Translations under genes and position numbers: made by a program
Shown: piece after piece, positions 16,502 to 23,903 of the stretch
Layout of the letters: each line of letters begins with the position of its first letter
Position numbering within the stretch: the first letter of the stretch is position 1
The notes under the pieces: model-generated
Told to the model about the DNA's origin: nothing
Databases searched by the model: none
The model's input: the letters and a program-made list of their open reading frames with translations, nothing else
NCBI GenBank assembly: GCA_948663505.1
Contig: CAPNAQ010000010.1
Location: 1-24,106 of the forward strand
Direction of reading: 5' to 3'
Length of the DNA: 24,106 bases
DNA from: an uncultured Clostridia bacterium
GTDB lineage: Bacteria > Bacillota > Clostridia > TANB77 > CAG-508

Positions 16502-16617
16502 TGTGACAACGTGACAACAGGGGCGGGTTATTTTGTCACACTTTTACATGAATTTATTAAATTATATTATATATTTTATGTGACAAAATAACCCGCCCCC
16601 ATTGTCACGTTGTCACA
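16502..16617. repeat. 116-bp inverted-repeat (MITE/BIME-like) element between porC and porD
   Basis: Two 39-nt arms (16502-16540 and 16579-16617) are reverse complements apart from two adjacent mismatches, around a 38-nt AT-rich loop. Each arm itself begins TGTGACAA and ends TTGTCACA, so each is a small REP-like hairpin with a GGGGCGGGTTATTTT core. The whole resembles two REP units in opposite orientation. It begins one base after the porC stop and ends 25 nt before the porD ATG. Confidence 0.9.
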
Positions 16618-16642
16618 TAAAGTGGAGAGAAGGGATGAAATT

Positions 16643-16948
16643 ATGACTGATATAAACAAAACAACACCTATGGAAGATTTAAGCATAGGTGGAAACATTT
16701 ATACAGCAGCAAATGCAAGAGAATTTAAAACAGGAGACTGGAGAAGTGTAAGACCAGTATGGATAGAAGAAAAGTGTAAACAATGTGGTTTATGTTTTCC
16801 AGTATGTCCAGATAATGCAATTCCTGTATGTAAAGATTCTTTAAAAAGAACTGATTATAATTATGATTATTGCAAAGGATGTGGAGTATGTTCAAAAGCA
16901 TGTCCATTTGGAGCAATAGAGATGAAGGAAGAAGGTGTAAATGAGTAA
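16643..16948 (+). CDS. porD: pyruvate:ferredoxin oxidoreductase, delta (ferredoxin-like) subunit
   Basis: The delta subunit passes electrons from the TPP-bearing catalytic subunits to external ferredoxin. The 101-residue protein has two 4Fe-4S sites, C45-x2-C48-x2-C51-x3-C55 and C77-x2-C80-x2-C83-x3-C87. PVWIEEKCKQCGLC precedes the first cluster, as usual for PorD. The open frame can be read from a TTG at 16610, but that lies inside the inverted repeat. The ATG at 16643 has AAGGGATG before it and gives the normal family length. Its TAA stop shares one base with the porA ATG (TAATG), so translation of porA is probably coupled to it. Confidence 0.92.
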   Translation: MTDINKTTPMEDLSIGGNIYTAANAREFKTGDWRSVRPVWIEEKCKQCGLCFPVCPDNAIPVCKDSLKRTDYNYDYCKGCGVCSKACPFGAIEMKEEGVNE

Positions 16949-18138
16949 TGAGTATAAGAGAAAGATTAAGTGGTAATGAAGCTGTAGCCACAGCAATGAA
17001 GCAAATAAATCCTGATGTTGTCGCAGCATTCCCTATTACACCATCAACAGAAATTCCTCAATATTTTTCGACTTTTGTTGCTAATGGTTCAGTTGATACT
17101 GAATTTGTTGCTGTTGAAAGTGAACATAGTGCTATGAGTGCTTGTATTGGTGCACAAGCTGCAGGTTCAAGGGCTATGACAGCTACTTCTGCAAATGGTT
17201 TATCTTTAATGTGGGAAATGATTTATATAGCTTCAAGTTTAAGACTTCCAATTGTTTTAAATCTTGTTAATAGAGCTGTATCAGGTCCATTAAATATACA
17301 CTGTGACCATTCAGATGCAATGGGTGTTCGTGATAGTGGTTGGATAATGCTATTCTCAGAGAATAACCAAGAAGCTTATGATAATAATTTAATGGCTCAT
17401 AAAATTGCTGAAAATCAAAATGTGCAATTACCTATTATGATTTGTCAAGATGGATTTATAACATCACATTCAATTGAAAATATTGAATTAGAAGAAGATT
17501 CAGAAGTTAAAAAGTTTGTTGGTGAGTATCATCCTGAACATTATTTATTAAATAAAAAAGAGCCTATTGCTGTAGGACCTTTAGATTTACAAGCATATTT
17601 ATTTGAACATAAAGCTCAGCAAGCCGAGGCTATGAAAGCTGCAAAGCAAGTTATTTTAGATGTTTCTAAAGATTTCGAAAAGTGGACTGGTAGACATTAT
17701 GAATTATTTGAAGAATATAAATTATCAGATGCAGAAATTGCAATTGTTTGTATGAATTCAACTGCTGGAACTGCAAAAGCTGTAATTGATAAATTAAGAG
17801 AAAATGGTATAAAGGCAGGTTTATTAAAAATAAGAGTTTATAGACCTTTCCCTAGTGATGAAGTTGCTAAAGCTCTAAGTGATCTAAAAGCAATTGCTGT
17901 TTTAGATAGATCCGATTCTTTAAATGCAATTGGTGGAGCTTTATTTGAAGATGTTACTTCTAGCATGTATGTTGCTAAAAAACAAGTTCCTATTGTTAAT
18001 TATATTTATGGTATTGGTGGTAGAGATACTACTGAAAAGGATATTGAGTCAGTGTTTACAGATTTAACTGAAATTGTTTCTACTGGAAGTGTAGGAACAC
18101 CTTATAGATATTTAGGATTAAGAAAGGGGGCTAACTAA
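16948..18138 (+). CDS. porA: pyruvate:ferredoxin oxidoreductase, alpha subunit
   Basis: Alpha subunit carrying the pyrimidine-side half of the TPP site. In its 396 residues, AFPITPSTEIPQYF lies near 28-41, AVESEHSAMSA supplies the conserved glutamate around residue 57, and TSANGLSLMWEMIYIASSLRLPIV is the usual core. A transketolase-C-like domain (LLKIRVYRPFP) lies near residue 295, and GIGGRDTT lies close to the C-terminus. Length and motifs match PorA of Thermotoga-type POR. The start overlaps the porD stop by one base, and porB starts one base after the porA stop. After the first ~20 codons this gene uses mostly T-ending synonymous codons, in contrast to porC and porD. Confidence 0.94.
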   Translation: MSIRERLSGNEAVATAMKQINPDVVAAFPITPSTEIPQYFSTFVANGSVDTEFVAVESEHSAMSACIGAQAAGSRAMTATSANGLSLMWEMIYIASSLRLPIVLNLVNRAVSGPLNIHCDHSDAMGVRDSGWIMLFSENNQEAYDNNLMAHKIAENQNVQLPIMICQDGFITSHSIENIELEEDSEVKKFVGEYHPEHYLLNKKEPIAVGPLDLQAYLFEHKAQQAEAMKAAKQVILDVSKDFEKWTGRHYELFEEYKLSDAEIAIVCMNSTAGTAKAVIDKLRENGIKAGLLKIRVYRPFPSDEVAKALSDLKAIAVLDRSDSLNAIGGALFEDVTSSMYVAKKQVPIVNYIYGIGGRDTTEKDIESVFTDLTEIVSTGSVGTPYRYLGLRKGAN

Positions 18139-18139
18139 T

Positions 18140-19090
18140 ATGGCATATAATTTAAAAGAAGTAGTTGCTAATAAGCCTTCAAGATTTACAGAAGGTCATA
18201 GAATGTGTGCAGGATGTGGCGCACCAGTTGTAGCAAGACATATTTTAAGAGCATTAAAAGAAGAAGATCATGCAGTAATTGCAGGTGCAACAGGATGTAT
18301 GGAAGTATCAACATTTATATATCCATATACAGCTTGGACAGATTCATTTGTACATACAGCATTTGAATGTGCTGGTGCAACATTATCAGGAGCAGAAGCC
18401 GCATATAAATCACTTAAAAGACAAGGAAAACTACCACAAGACGAACATACTAAATTTATTGCTTTTGGTGGAGATGGTGGAACTTATGATATAGGATTAC
18501 AATCATTATCAGGTGCTATGGAGAGAGGACATGATATGTTGTATGTTTGTTATGATAATGGAGCATACATGAATACAGGTATTCAACGTTCATCTGCAAC
18601 ACCAAAATTTGCAGATACAACAACATCACCTGCAGGAAAAGTAATTCCTGGTAAAATGCAATCAAGAAAAGATTTAACTAAAATAATGGTTGAGCACCAT
18701 TTACCTTATGTTGCCCAAACTGCAGCTGTAAATAATATGAAAGATTTATATGAAAAAGCTGAAAAAGCTATCTATACAGAAGGTCCAACATTTTTAAATG
18801 TTATGGCTCCTTGTCCAAGAGGATGGGGCTATGCAACAGAAGATTTAATGCAAATAAATAAATTAGCTGTAGAAACATGCTATTGGCCTTTATATGAAGT
18901 TGTTGATGGTGTTTATCATATTACTTATAAACCAATTAAAAAACTTCCTATAGAAGAATTTTTAAAACCACAAAAGAGATTTAAACATATGTTTAATCCA
19001 GGTAATGAGTGGATGATTGAAGAATTCCAAAAAGAAGTTGATAAAAGATGGCAAGAACTTTTAGATTTAGAAGCACTTAATAATAAATAA
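18140..19090 (+). CDS. porB: pyruvate:ferredoxin oxidoreductase, beta subunit
   Basis: Beta subunit that binds the TPP diphosphate and an internal 4Fe-4S cluster. In its 316 residues, RMCAGCGAP gives C23 and C26, and GATGC gives C53. The TPP motif runs from GDGGTYDIG (111-119) to YDNGAYMNTGIQRS (138-151). The stretch APCPRGWGY provides the likely fourth cluster cysteine. The sequence fits pyruvate-type PorB. The ribosome binding site AAAGGGGG sits in the last codons of porA. It is the last gene of the operon and faces the convergent hydA gene across about 246 nt. Confidence 0.94.
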   Translation: MAYNLKEVVANKPSRFTEGHRMCAGCGAPVVARHILRALKEEDHAVIAGATGCMEVSTFIYPYTAWTDSFVHTAFECAGATLSGAEAAYKSLKRQGKLPQDEHTKFIAFGGDGGTYDIGLQSLSGAMERGHDMLYVCYDNGAYMNTGIQRSSATPKFADTTTSPAGKVIPGKMQSRKDLTKIMVEHHLPYVAQTAAVNNMKDLYEKAEKAIYTEGPTFLNVMAPCPRGWGYATEDLMQINKLAVETCYWPLYEVVDGVYHITYKPIKKLPIEEFLKPQKRFKHMFNPGNEWMIEEFQKEVDKRWQELLDLEALNNK

Positions 19091-19103
19091 GAGAAGAGCA
19101 AAA

Positions 19104-19147
19104 GAGGCTTAAAATTTCTTGACTTTTTAGATTACTTTTAATGCCTC
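19104..19147 (+). terminator. weak hairpin downstream of porB
   Basis: GAGGCTTAAAA (19104-19114) pairs with TTTTAATGCCTC (19136-19147) with one bulged base, about 13 nt after the porB stop. It is followed by GTCTTTCCTC, not a true T run. It is the best candidate terminator of the por operon, but weak. Confidence 0.35.
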
Positions 19148-19177
19148 GTCTTTCCTCTGTATAACTTATCTGTAATT
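19144..19177. repeat. short dispersed repeat, copy A
   Basis: CCTCGTCTTT, a 7-8 nt variable part, then TATAACTTATCTGTAATT. The same arrangement recurs at 23699-23732. No function is evident. It may be a remnant of a mobile element. Confidence 0.45.
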
Positions 19178-19300
19178 CTTCTTCATTTTATTCCGCATAA
19201 GTTATTTGTAGTTCGCTTTGCTCTTACAACTAACTTAACTTCATTTCATACAGCTAAGAAATGTTTATATATTAATAGAACTTTTCTATAATAAAATTTA

Positions 19301-19328
19301 GGAAGTAAGTTTAGACTAACTTACTTCC
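19301..19328 (-). terminator. intrinsic hairpin downstream of hydA
   Basis: The 11-bp arms GGAAGTAAGTT / AACTTACTTCC with a 6-nt loop lie 8 nt past the hydA stop. On the minus strand TAAATTTTATT follows. It is symmetrical enough to stop por transcription arriving from the other side as well. Confidence 0.7.
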
Positions 19329-19336
19329 TTATTTAA

Positions 19337-21091
19337 CTAATCAATATCATATTTTGGCTTAGTACTATATGTAGTATGCAAATACTTATGAGCAATATGA
19401 CTACCTGGTTTTTCTAAAAACTCATCATATAAATTCTTAATTACAGGATTCTCATGAGACTTCCTGATAATACTCTTTTCATCAATTACATATAAGCTAT
19501 CACTTCTTAGTTTTCTAACATCTACAGTTGATCTTATTTTAGAACTTTTAATAGGTTGACCTCCACCCATAACACAACCTCCAGGACAAGCCATTATTTC
19601 CACAAAATGATAAGGAGATTTATTCTCTTTAATCTGTTCCATTATTTTCTTAGCATTAGCTAATCCACTTACAACTGCAATTTTAACATCTATTCCAGCA
19701 ATATTAATAGTTGCCTCTTTTATTCCTTTTTCTCCTCTCACCTCTTTATATTCTATTTTATCTATATTTCTATTTTCCAAAGTATCAACAGCAGTTCTTA
19801 TCGCTGCCTCCATTACACCACCAGTTGTACCAAAAATAGCGCCTGCTCCACTTGCTTCCCCCATAGGATTATCAAAGTCATCATCTTCTAATCCCACAAA
19901 GTCAATATTAGCTTGTTTAATCATTCTAGCTAACTCTCTTGTAGTAATAACATAATCAACATCTCTAACACCATCAACTTCCATTTCAGCTCTACTACAT
20001 TCATACTTCTTGGCAATACATGGCATAACAGATACTGTACAAATTTTATTTTTATCAATACCAAATTTATTTGCAAAATATGATTTAATAACTGCTCCAA
20101 ACATTTGATGTGGTGACTTACAGCTTGATAAGTGATCTAAAATCTCTCCATAATTTTTCTCTGAATATCTTACCCATCCAGGACTACAAGATGTAATCAT
20201 TGGTAATACTCCATTTGTCTGAATTCTTTCAATAAACTCATTTGCTTCTTCCATAATTGTAAGATCTGCTCCTGTATTTGTATCAAAAACTTTATCAAAA
20301 CCTATTCTTTTTAGTGCTGATACCATTTTGCCCTTAGCATTTGTTCCTATTGGCATTCCAAATTCTTCTCCAATAGCAACTCTTACAGCTGGTGCTGTTT
20401 GTACCACAACATATGTATCAGGATCTTTTAATTTTGCCCAAACATCATTTATTGATTCTTTTTCATGTAATGCTCCTGTAGGACAACTTTCAATACACTG
20501 TCCACAAAATGTGCAATCAACATCATTTAAACTATTATCATAAGTTGTTGATATACAAGATTCAAAACCTCTTTCAACACAGTCTATTGCACCGATTTCT
20601 TGCACATTTTTACATGTTGCCACACATCTTCTACATAATATACATTTATTGAAATCTCTTACAATCGCAGGAGATTTGTCATCTATTTTATGTTTTGTCA
20701 TTTCACCTGGAAACTCTATATCTAATATATTAAATTTTTCTGCTAATGCTTGTAATTCACAATTTCCTGAACGTGTACATGTTAAACAGTCTTTTGCATG
20801 GTTTGATATTATTAAATCTAAAATTACATGTCGTGCTTCTAATACACTTGGTGTATGTGTATGTACTACCATTCCTTCTTCAACTGTTTGTATACATGAT
20901 GTTGCAAATCCTTTTCTTCCTTCTACTTCTACTATACACATTCTGCAGTCTCCAACTTCGTTTATTTCTTTTAAATAACATAATGTTGGTATGTCTATTC
21001 CTGCTTGCTTCGCTGCTTCTAATATTGTTGTTCCTTTTGGTACTGCTATTTTTTGGTTGTCTATTGTTAATTTTATTAAATTATCACCCAT
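19337..21091 (-). CDS. hydA: [FeFe] hydrogenase catalytic subunit HydA
   Basis: Catalytic subunit that reduces protons to H2. The 584-residue protein resembles clostridial CpI in layout. A plant-type 2Fe-2S domain has C38, C49, C52 and C66. A His-ligated 4Fe-4S site has H98, C102, C105 and C111. Two further 4Fe-4S sites are C150/153/156/203 and C160/193/196/199-type. The H-cluster domain then has ITSCSPGW (C302, S303), VMPCIAKKYE (C358) and EIMACPGGCVMGGGQP (C502, C506). S303 aligns with the CpI cysteine that ligates the H-cluster cubane. The open frame extends 39 codons upstream through a repeat. The ATG at 21089-21091 (AAGGA about 11 nt before) gives the family start. It is third in hydC-hydB-hydA, which indicates a trimeric, NAD-linked, probably electron-bifurcating enzyme. 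Confidence 0.94.
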   Translation of the reverse strand: MGDNLIKLTIDNQKIAVPKGTTILEAAKQAGIDIPTLCYLKEINEVGDCRMCIVEVEGRKGFATSCIQTVEEGMVVHTHTPSVLEARHVILDLIISNHAKDCLTCTRSGNCELQALAEKFNILDIEFPGEMTKHKIDDKSPAIVRDFNKCILCRRCVATCKNVQEIGAIDCVERGFESCISTTYDNSLNDVDCTFCGQCIESCPTGALHEKESINDVWAKLKDPDTYVVVQTAPAVRVAIGEEFGMPIGTNAKGKMVSALKRIGFDKVFDTNTGADLTIMEEANEFIERIQTNGVLPMITSCSPGWVRYSEKNYGEILDHLSSCKSPHQMFGAVIKSYFANKFGIDKNKICTVSVMPCIAKKYECSRAEMEVDGVRDVDYVITTRELARMIKQANIDFVGLEDDDFDNPMGEASGAGAIFGTTGGVMEAAIRTAVDTLENRNIDKIEYKEVRGEKGIKEATINIAGIDVKIAVVSGLANAKKIMEQIKENKSPYHFVEIMACPGGCVMGGGQPIKSSKIRSTVDVRKLRSDSLYVIDEKSIIRKSHENPVIKNLYDEFLEKPGSHIAHKYLHTTYSTKPKYDID

Positions 21092-21131
21092 ATTTATATT
21101 TTTCCTTTCACTTCGCTTCGCTCTTTCTTTG

Positions 21132-21160
21132 TGTCCATCGGGGACTGTCCCCTTTGGACA
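21132..21160. repeat. palindromic TGTCC element, copy 5, between hydB and hydA
   Basis: The arms TGTCCATCGGGGA and TCCCCTTTGGACA around CTG have two mismatches. It lies 4 nt after the hydB stop and about 40 nt before the hydA ATG, inside the operon. The transcript would carry a GC-rich hairpin between the two coding regions. Confidence 0.85.
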
Positions 21161-21164
21161 AAAA

Positions 21165-23021
21165 CTATTCAATAGCTTTAAATGGACATGTACTAATACA
21201 TGTACCACACTTTATGCATTTATTCTTATTTATTTTTCTGATGTCTCTTCCTTCACCCTCAATAGCATTAACAGGACAATTCTTTTGGCATATTCCACAA
21301 CCTTTGCACTTTTCGCCATTCACTGATATATCAGCCAATTCTTTACATTCTTTAGTTTTACATTTCTTTTCTATAGCATGTTCTTTAAATTCTTCCCTAA
21401 AATATCTTAATGTACTTAATACTGGATTTGGTGCGCTTTGTCCTAAACCACATATACTTGCTTTTTTTATATTTATAGCCAATTTTTCTAATTTATAAAT
21501 ATCATATTCTGTTCCTTCACCTTTACATAGTCTTTCCAAAATTTCAAGCATTCTCTTTGTACCAATTCTGCATGGTGTACATTTTCCGCAGCTTTCTTTT
21601 ACAGTAAATTCTAAATAAAATTTTGCTAGATTTACCATACATTTAGTATCGTCCATGACTATTAATCCACCTGATCCCATCATTGATCCTATTGCTGTTA
21701 ATGATTCATAGTCTATTGGTGTATCTAAATGTTCTGCAGGTATACATCCACCTGAAGGTCCTCCTGTTTGTGCTGCTTTAAATCCTCTTCCTTTTGGTAT
21801 TCCTCCTCCTATGTCATAAACAATTTCTCTTAATGTTGTTCCCATTGGTACTTCTACAAGTCCTACATTATTTACATTTCCTCCTAATGCAAATACTTTT
21901 GTTCCTTTTGAATTTTCTGTTCCTATACTCGAATACCACTCTGGTCCCTTTAAAATGATTTTTGTTATATTTGCTAATGTTTCTACATTATTTATAACTG
22001 TTGGTTTTCCAAATAATCCTTTACTTGCAGGATATGGTGGTTTTACTCTTGGTTGACCTCTTTTTCCTTCAATTGATTCTAATAATGCTGTTTCTTCTCC
22101 ACATACAAATGCCCCTGCTCCAAGCCTAATATCTATATCAAACTTAAATCCTGTTCCAAGTATATTTTCTCCTAATAATCCATATTCTCTTGACTGTTTT
22201 ATTGCTATTTTTAGTCTTTGTACAGCTATTGGATATTCTGCCCTTACATATATATATCCTTGATTTGCTCCTATTGCAAATCCAGCAATAGCCATTGCCT
22301 CTAACACACTATGTGGATCTCCCTCTAATATGCTTCTATCCATAAATGCTCCTGGATCTCCTTCATCTGCATTACATACTATATATTTTTGCTCTCCTTC
22401 CTCTTTTTTTGCAAAGCTCCATTTCTTTCCTGTTGGAAAACCTGCTCCTCCACGACCTCTTAATCCTGATTTAGTAATTAATTCAATTACTTGTTCTGAA
22501 TTCATCTCTCTTAAAACTTCCTCTAATGCTTTATATCCATCAAATGCAATATATTCATCTATATTTTCAGGATCAATTATTCCACAGTTTTTTAATGCTA
22601 TTCTTTCTTGTTTTTTATAAAAATCTAGCTCATTAAGCTTATTTACTATATTTCCATCTATATTTTTGCACATTAGTCTTTCTACTTTTTTTCCTTCAAT
22701 TATATGCGAATTTATAATCTCTTCACAATCTTGTGGTTCTACATGTGCATAAAATGTTTCCTCAGGTCTTATTATTACTATTGGCCCTTTTGCACAAAGT
22801 CCAAAACATCCTGTTTGAATTACTCTCACATTTTTTATTTTTTTCTCTTCTATTATTTTTCTAAGATTTTCTATAATTTGGGGTGATTTTGATGATGTAC
22901 ATCCTGTTCCTCTACATACTAATATATGTTTTTCTCTAGTATCTGCTTTTGTATTTACTCTTAAATCTAGCTCAGTTCTTTTTTCTATTCTTATTTTTTC
23001 TATTTCTTCAATTGTTTTCAT
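21165..23021 (-). CDS. hydB: HydB, NuoF-like flavoprotein subunit of the [FeFe] hydrogenase
   Basis: FMN/NADH-binding subunit of the HydABC complex. Its 618 residues run from an N-terminal thioredoxin-like 2Fe-2S domain (C36, C41, C72, C76) to the NuoF core. The core has GLRGRGGAGFPTGKKW near 187-201, CNADEGDPGAFMDR near 216-229 and GANQGYIYVRAEYP near 251-264. Next come an SLBB-type segment, the 4Fe-4S motif SCGKCTPCR (C478, C481, C484 with C524), and a C-terminal 2x[4Fe-4S] ferredoxin domain (C572-C582 and C602-C612). This architecture matches the beta subunit of electron-bifurcating hydrogenases. AAGGAGG lies 9 nt before the ATG. It starts 32 nt after hydC, and its stop is followed at once by repeat copy 5. 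Confidence 0.95.
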   Translation of the reverse strand: MKTIEEIEKIRIEKRTELDLRVNTKADTREKHILVCRGTGCTSSKSPQIIENLRKIIEEKKIKNVRVIQTGCFGLCAKGPIVIIRPEETFYAHVEPQDCEEIINSHIIEGKKVERLMCKNIDGNIVNKLNELDFYKKQERIALKNCGIIDPENIDEYIAFDGYKALEEVLREMNSEQVIELITKSGLRGRGGAGFPTGKKWSFAKKEEGEQKYIVCNADEGDPGAFMDRSILEGDPHSVLEAMAIAGFAIGANQGYIYVRAEYPIAVQRLKIAIKQSREYGLLGENILGTGFKFDIDIRLGAGAFVCGEETALLESIEGKRGQPRVKPPYPASKGLFGKPTVINNVETLANITKIILKGPEWYSSIGTENSKGTKVFALGGNVNNVGLVEVPMGTTLREIVYDIGGGIPKGRGFKAAQTGGPSGGCIPAEHLDTPIDYESLTAIGSMMGSGGLIVMDDTKCMVNLAKFYLEFTVKESCGKCTPCRIGTKRMLEILERLCKGEGTEYDIYKLEKLAINIKKASICGLGQSAPNPVLSTLRYFREEFKEHAIEKKCKTKECKELADISVNGEKCKGCGICQKNCPVNAIEGEGRDIRKINKNKCIKCGTCISTCPFKAIE

Positions 23022-23053
23022 TCATATTCGCCTCCTTGTACTCTTTTATAAAA

Positions 23054-23536
23054 TTATTCTTTCATATATTTATCTATTACTTCATCAAATTGTTTTACTG
23101 TTGCATTTCCATAAACTTCATCATTTACCATAAATACTGGTGCTAAACCACATGCACCTACACATCTGACATCATCTATCGAAAATTTGCCATCTTGTGT
23201 TACTTCTCCTGCTTCTATTTTTAATCTTTCTTTTGCTCTGTCTAGTATCTTTTGTGATCCTTTTACATAACATGCAGTTCCTAAACAAATTGATATATTG
23301 TATTTTCCTTTTGGGGCTAATGTGAATCTTGAATAAAATGTTATAACTCCATATATTTCTGCCATTGGTATTGATAATTCTTCTGATATAGTTATTTGTG
23401 ATTGTTTTGGTATGTACCCATATTTTTCTTGTATTTCATTTAAGATTGCTATTAATTGATTTCTTTCTTTTGGGTATTTTTTTATTATTTCTTTTGTTTC
23501 TTCTTTTAGCTTTTTTATTACACATTTTTCTTCCAT
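23054..23536 (-). CDS. hydC: HydC, NuoE-like 2Fe-2S subunit of the [FeFe] hydrogenase
   Basis: Gamma subunit of the trimeric hydrogenase, a thioredoxin-fold 2Fe-2S electron carrier related to NuoE. The 160-residue product has the N-terminal helical part with AILNEIQEKYGYIP and EIYGVITFYSRF, then ligands C84-x4-C89 (CLGTAC) and C125-x3-C129 (CVGAC). These are the standard NuoE spacing. GGAGTGAG precedes the ATG. It is the first gene of the hyd operon, with a promoter at 23624-23652 and a degenerate repeat in its leader. Confidence 0.95.
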   Translation of the reverse strand: MEEKCVIKKLKEETKEIIKKYPKERNQLIAILNEIQEKYGYIPKQSQITISEELSIPMAEIYGVITFYSRFTLAPKGKYNISICLGTACYVKGSQKILDRAKERLKIEAGEVTQDGKFSIDDVRCVGACGLAPVFMVNDEVYGNATVKQFDEVIDKYMKE

Positions 23537-23558
23537 TTACTAACTCACTCCATTCTTT

Positions 23559-23610
23559 TGTCCATAGGGATTATCCCCATGTCCATTGGGGACATTTCTT
23601 TTTGAACATT
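23559..23610. repeat. degenerate double TGTCC element, copy 6, in the hydC leader
   Basis: Two overlapping, decayed units begin TGTCCATAGGGAT (23559) and TGTCCATTGGGGAC (23580) and end TTTTTGAACATT. It lies between the hyd promoter and the hydC ribosome binding site, so it is transcribed. On the minus strand TCCCCA...TGGGGA can pair, and an overlapping GGGAT...ATCCC pairing is also possible. Confidence 0.65.
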
Positions 23611-23623
23611 CTTTGTTTTTTTG

Positions 23624-23652
23624 ATTATATCAAATTATATTTTTCACTTCAA
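23624..23652 (-). promoter_or_regulatory. sigma-A-type promoter of the hyd operon
   Basis: On the minus strand TTGAAG (23647-23652), 17 nt, TATAAT (23624-23629). Transcription would start near 23617, leaving a leader of about 80 nt that carries repeat copy 6. Confidence 0.8.
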
Positions 23653-23698
23653 TAATTTATGACAATTTTCTACAAAGTTTAGATTTTAACAACACTCT

Positions 23699-23732
23699 CC
23701 TCGTCTTTTATGTATATAACTTATCTTTAATT
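23699..23732. repeat. short dispersed repeat, copy B
   Basis: CCTCGTCTTTT, a short variable part, then TATAACTTATCTTTAATT, matching the arrangement at 19144-19177. Both copies are intergenic. Confidence 0.45.
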
Positions 23733-23766
23733 TACTTTGTTTCAATTGCTAAAAATTGTTCACCCA

Positions 23767-23802
23767 CAAAAAAAGCAAAAGTAATAAAATATTACCTCTG
23801 CT
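23767..23802 (-). terminator. intrinsic terminator of the right-edge nuclease gene
   Basis: On the minus strand AGCAGAGGTAAT pairs with ATTACTTTTGCT (12 bp including two G-U pairs, 5-nt loop), followed by seven Ts. It lies about 100 nt after the stop at 23904. Confidence 0.8.
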
Positions 23803-23903
23803 TAATTACTAATATATATATTCTCCAGTTTCATAACACATAACTAATTTTATAATAAAAAGAATCTAAATGTATATATTTACTTGTTTTTCTTCATTTA
23901 TTT

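Larger units (their letters stand above)
23653..23903. other. intergenic stretch upstream of the hyd operon
   Basis: With the hyd promoter and repeat, this forms a 367-nt gene-free stretch (23537-23903). It holds the second copy of a short dispersed repeat (23699-23732) and the terminator of the gene entering from the right (23767-23802). Nothing else was recognised. Confidence 0.6.

Noticed and set aside
16610..16642. Upstream TTG start for porD
   Set aside because: It lies inside the inverted repeat. The ATG at 16643 has a proper ribosome binding site and the normal length.
21092..21208. 39-residue N-terminal extension of hydA
   Set aside because: It translates the palindromic repeat and overlaps the end of hydB. 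The homologous start MGDNLIKL has its own ribosome binding site.
20746..21498. Long plus-strand open frame across the hydA/hydB junction
   Set aside because: Leucine-rich shadow of two well-supported minus-strand genes, with no ribosome binding site and no family match.
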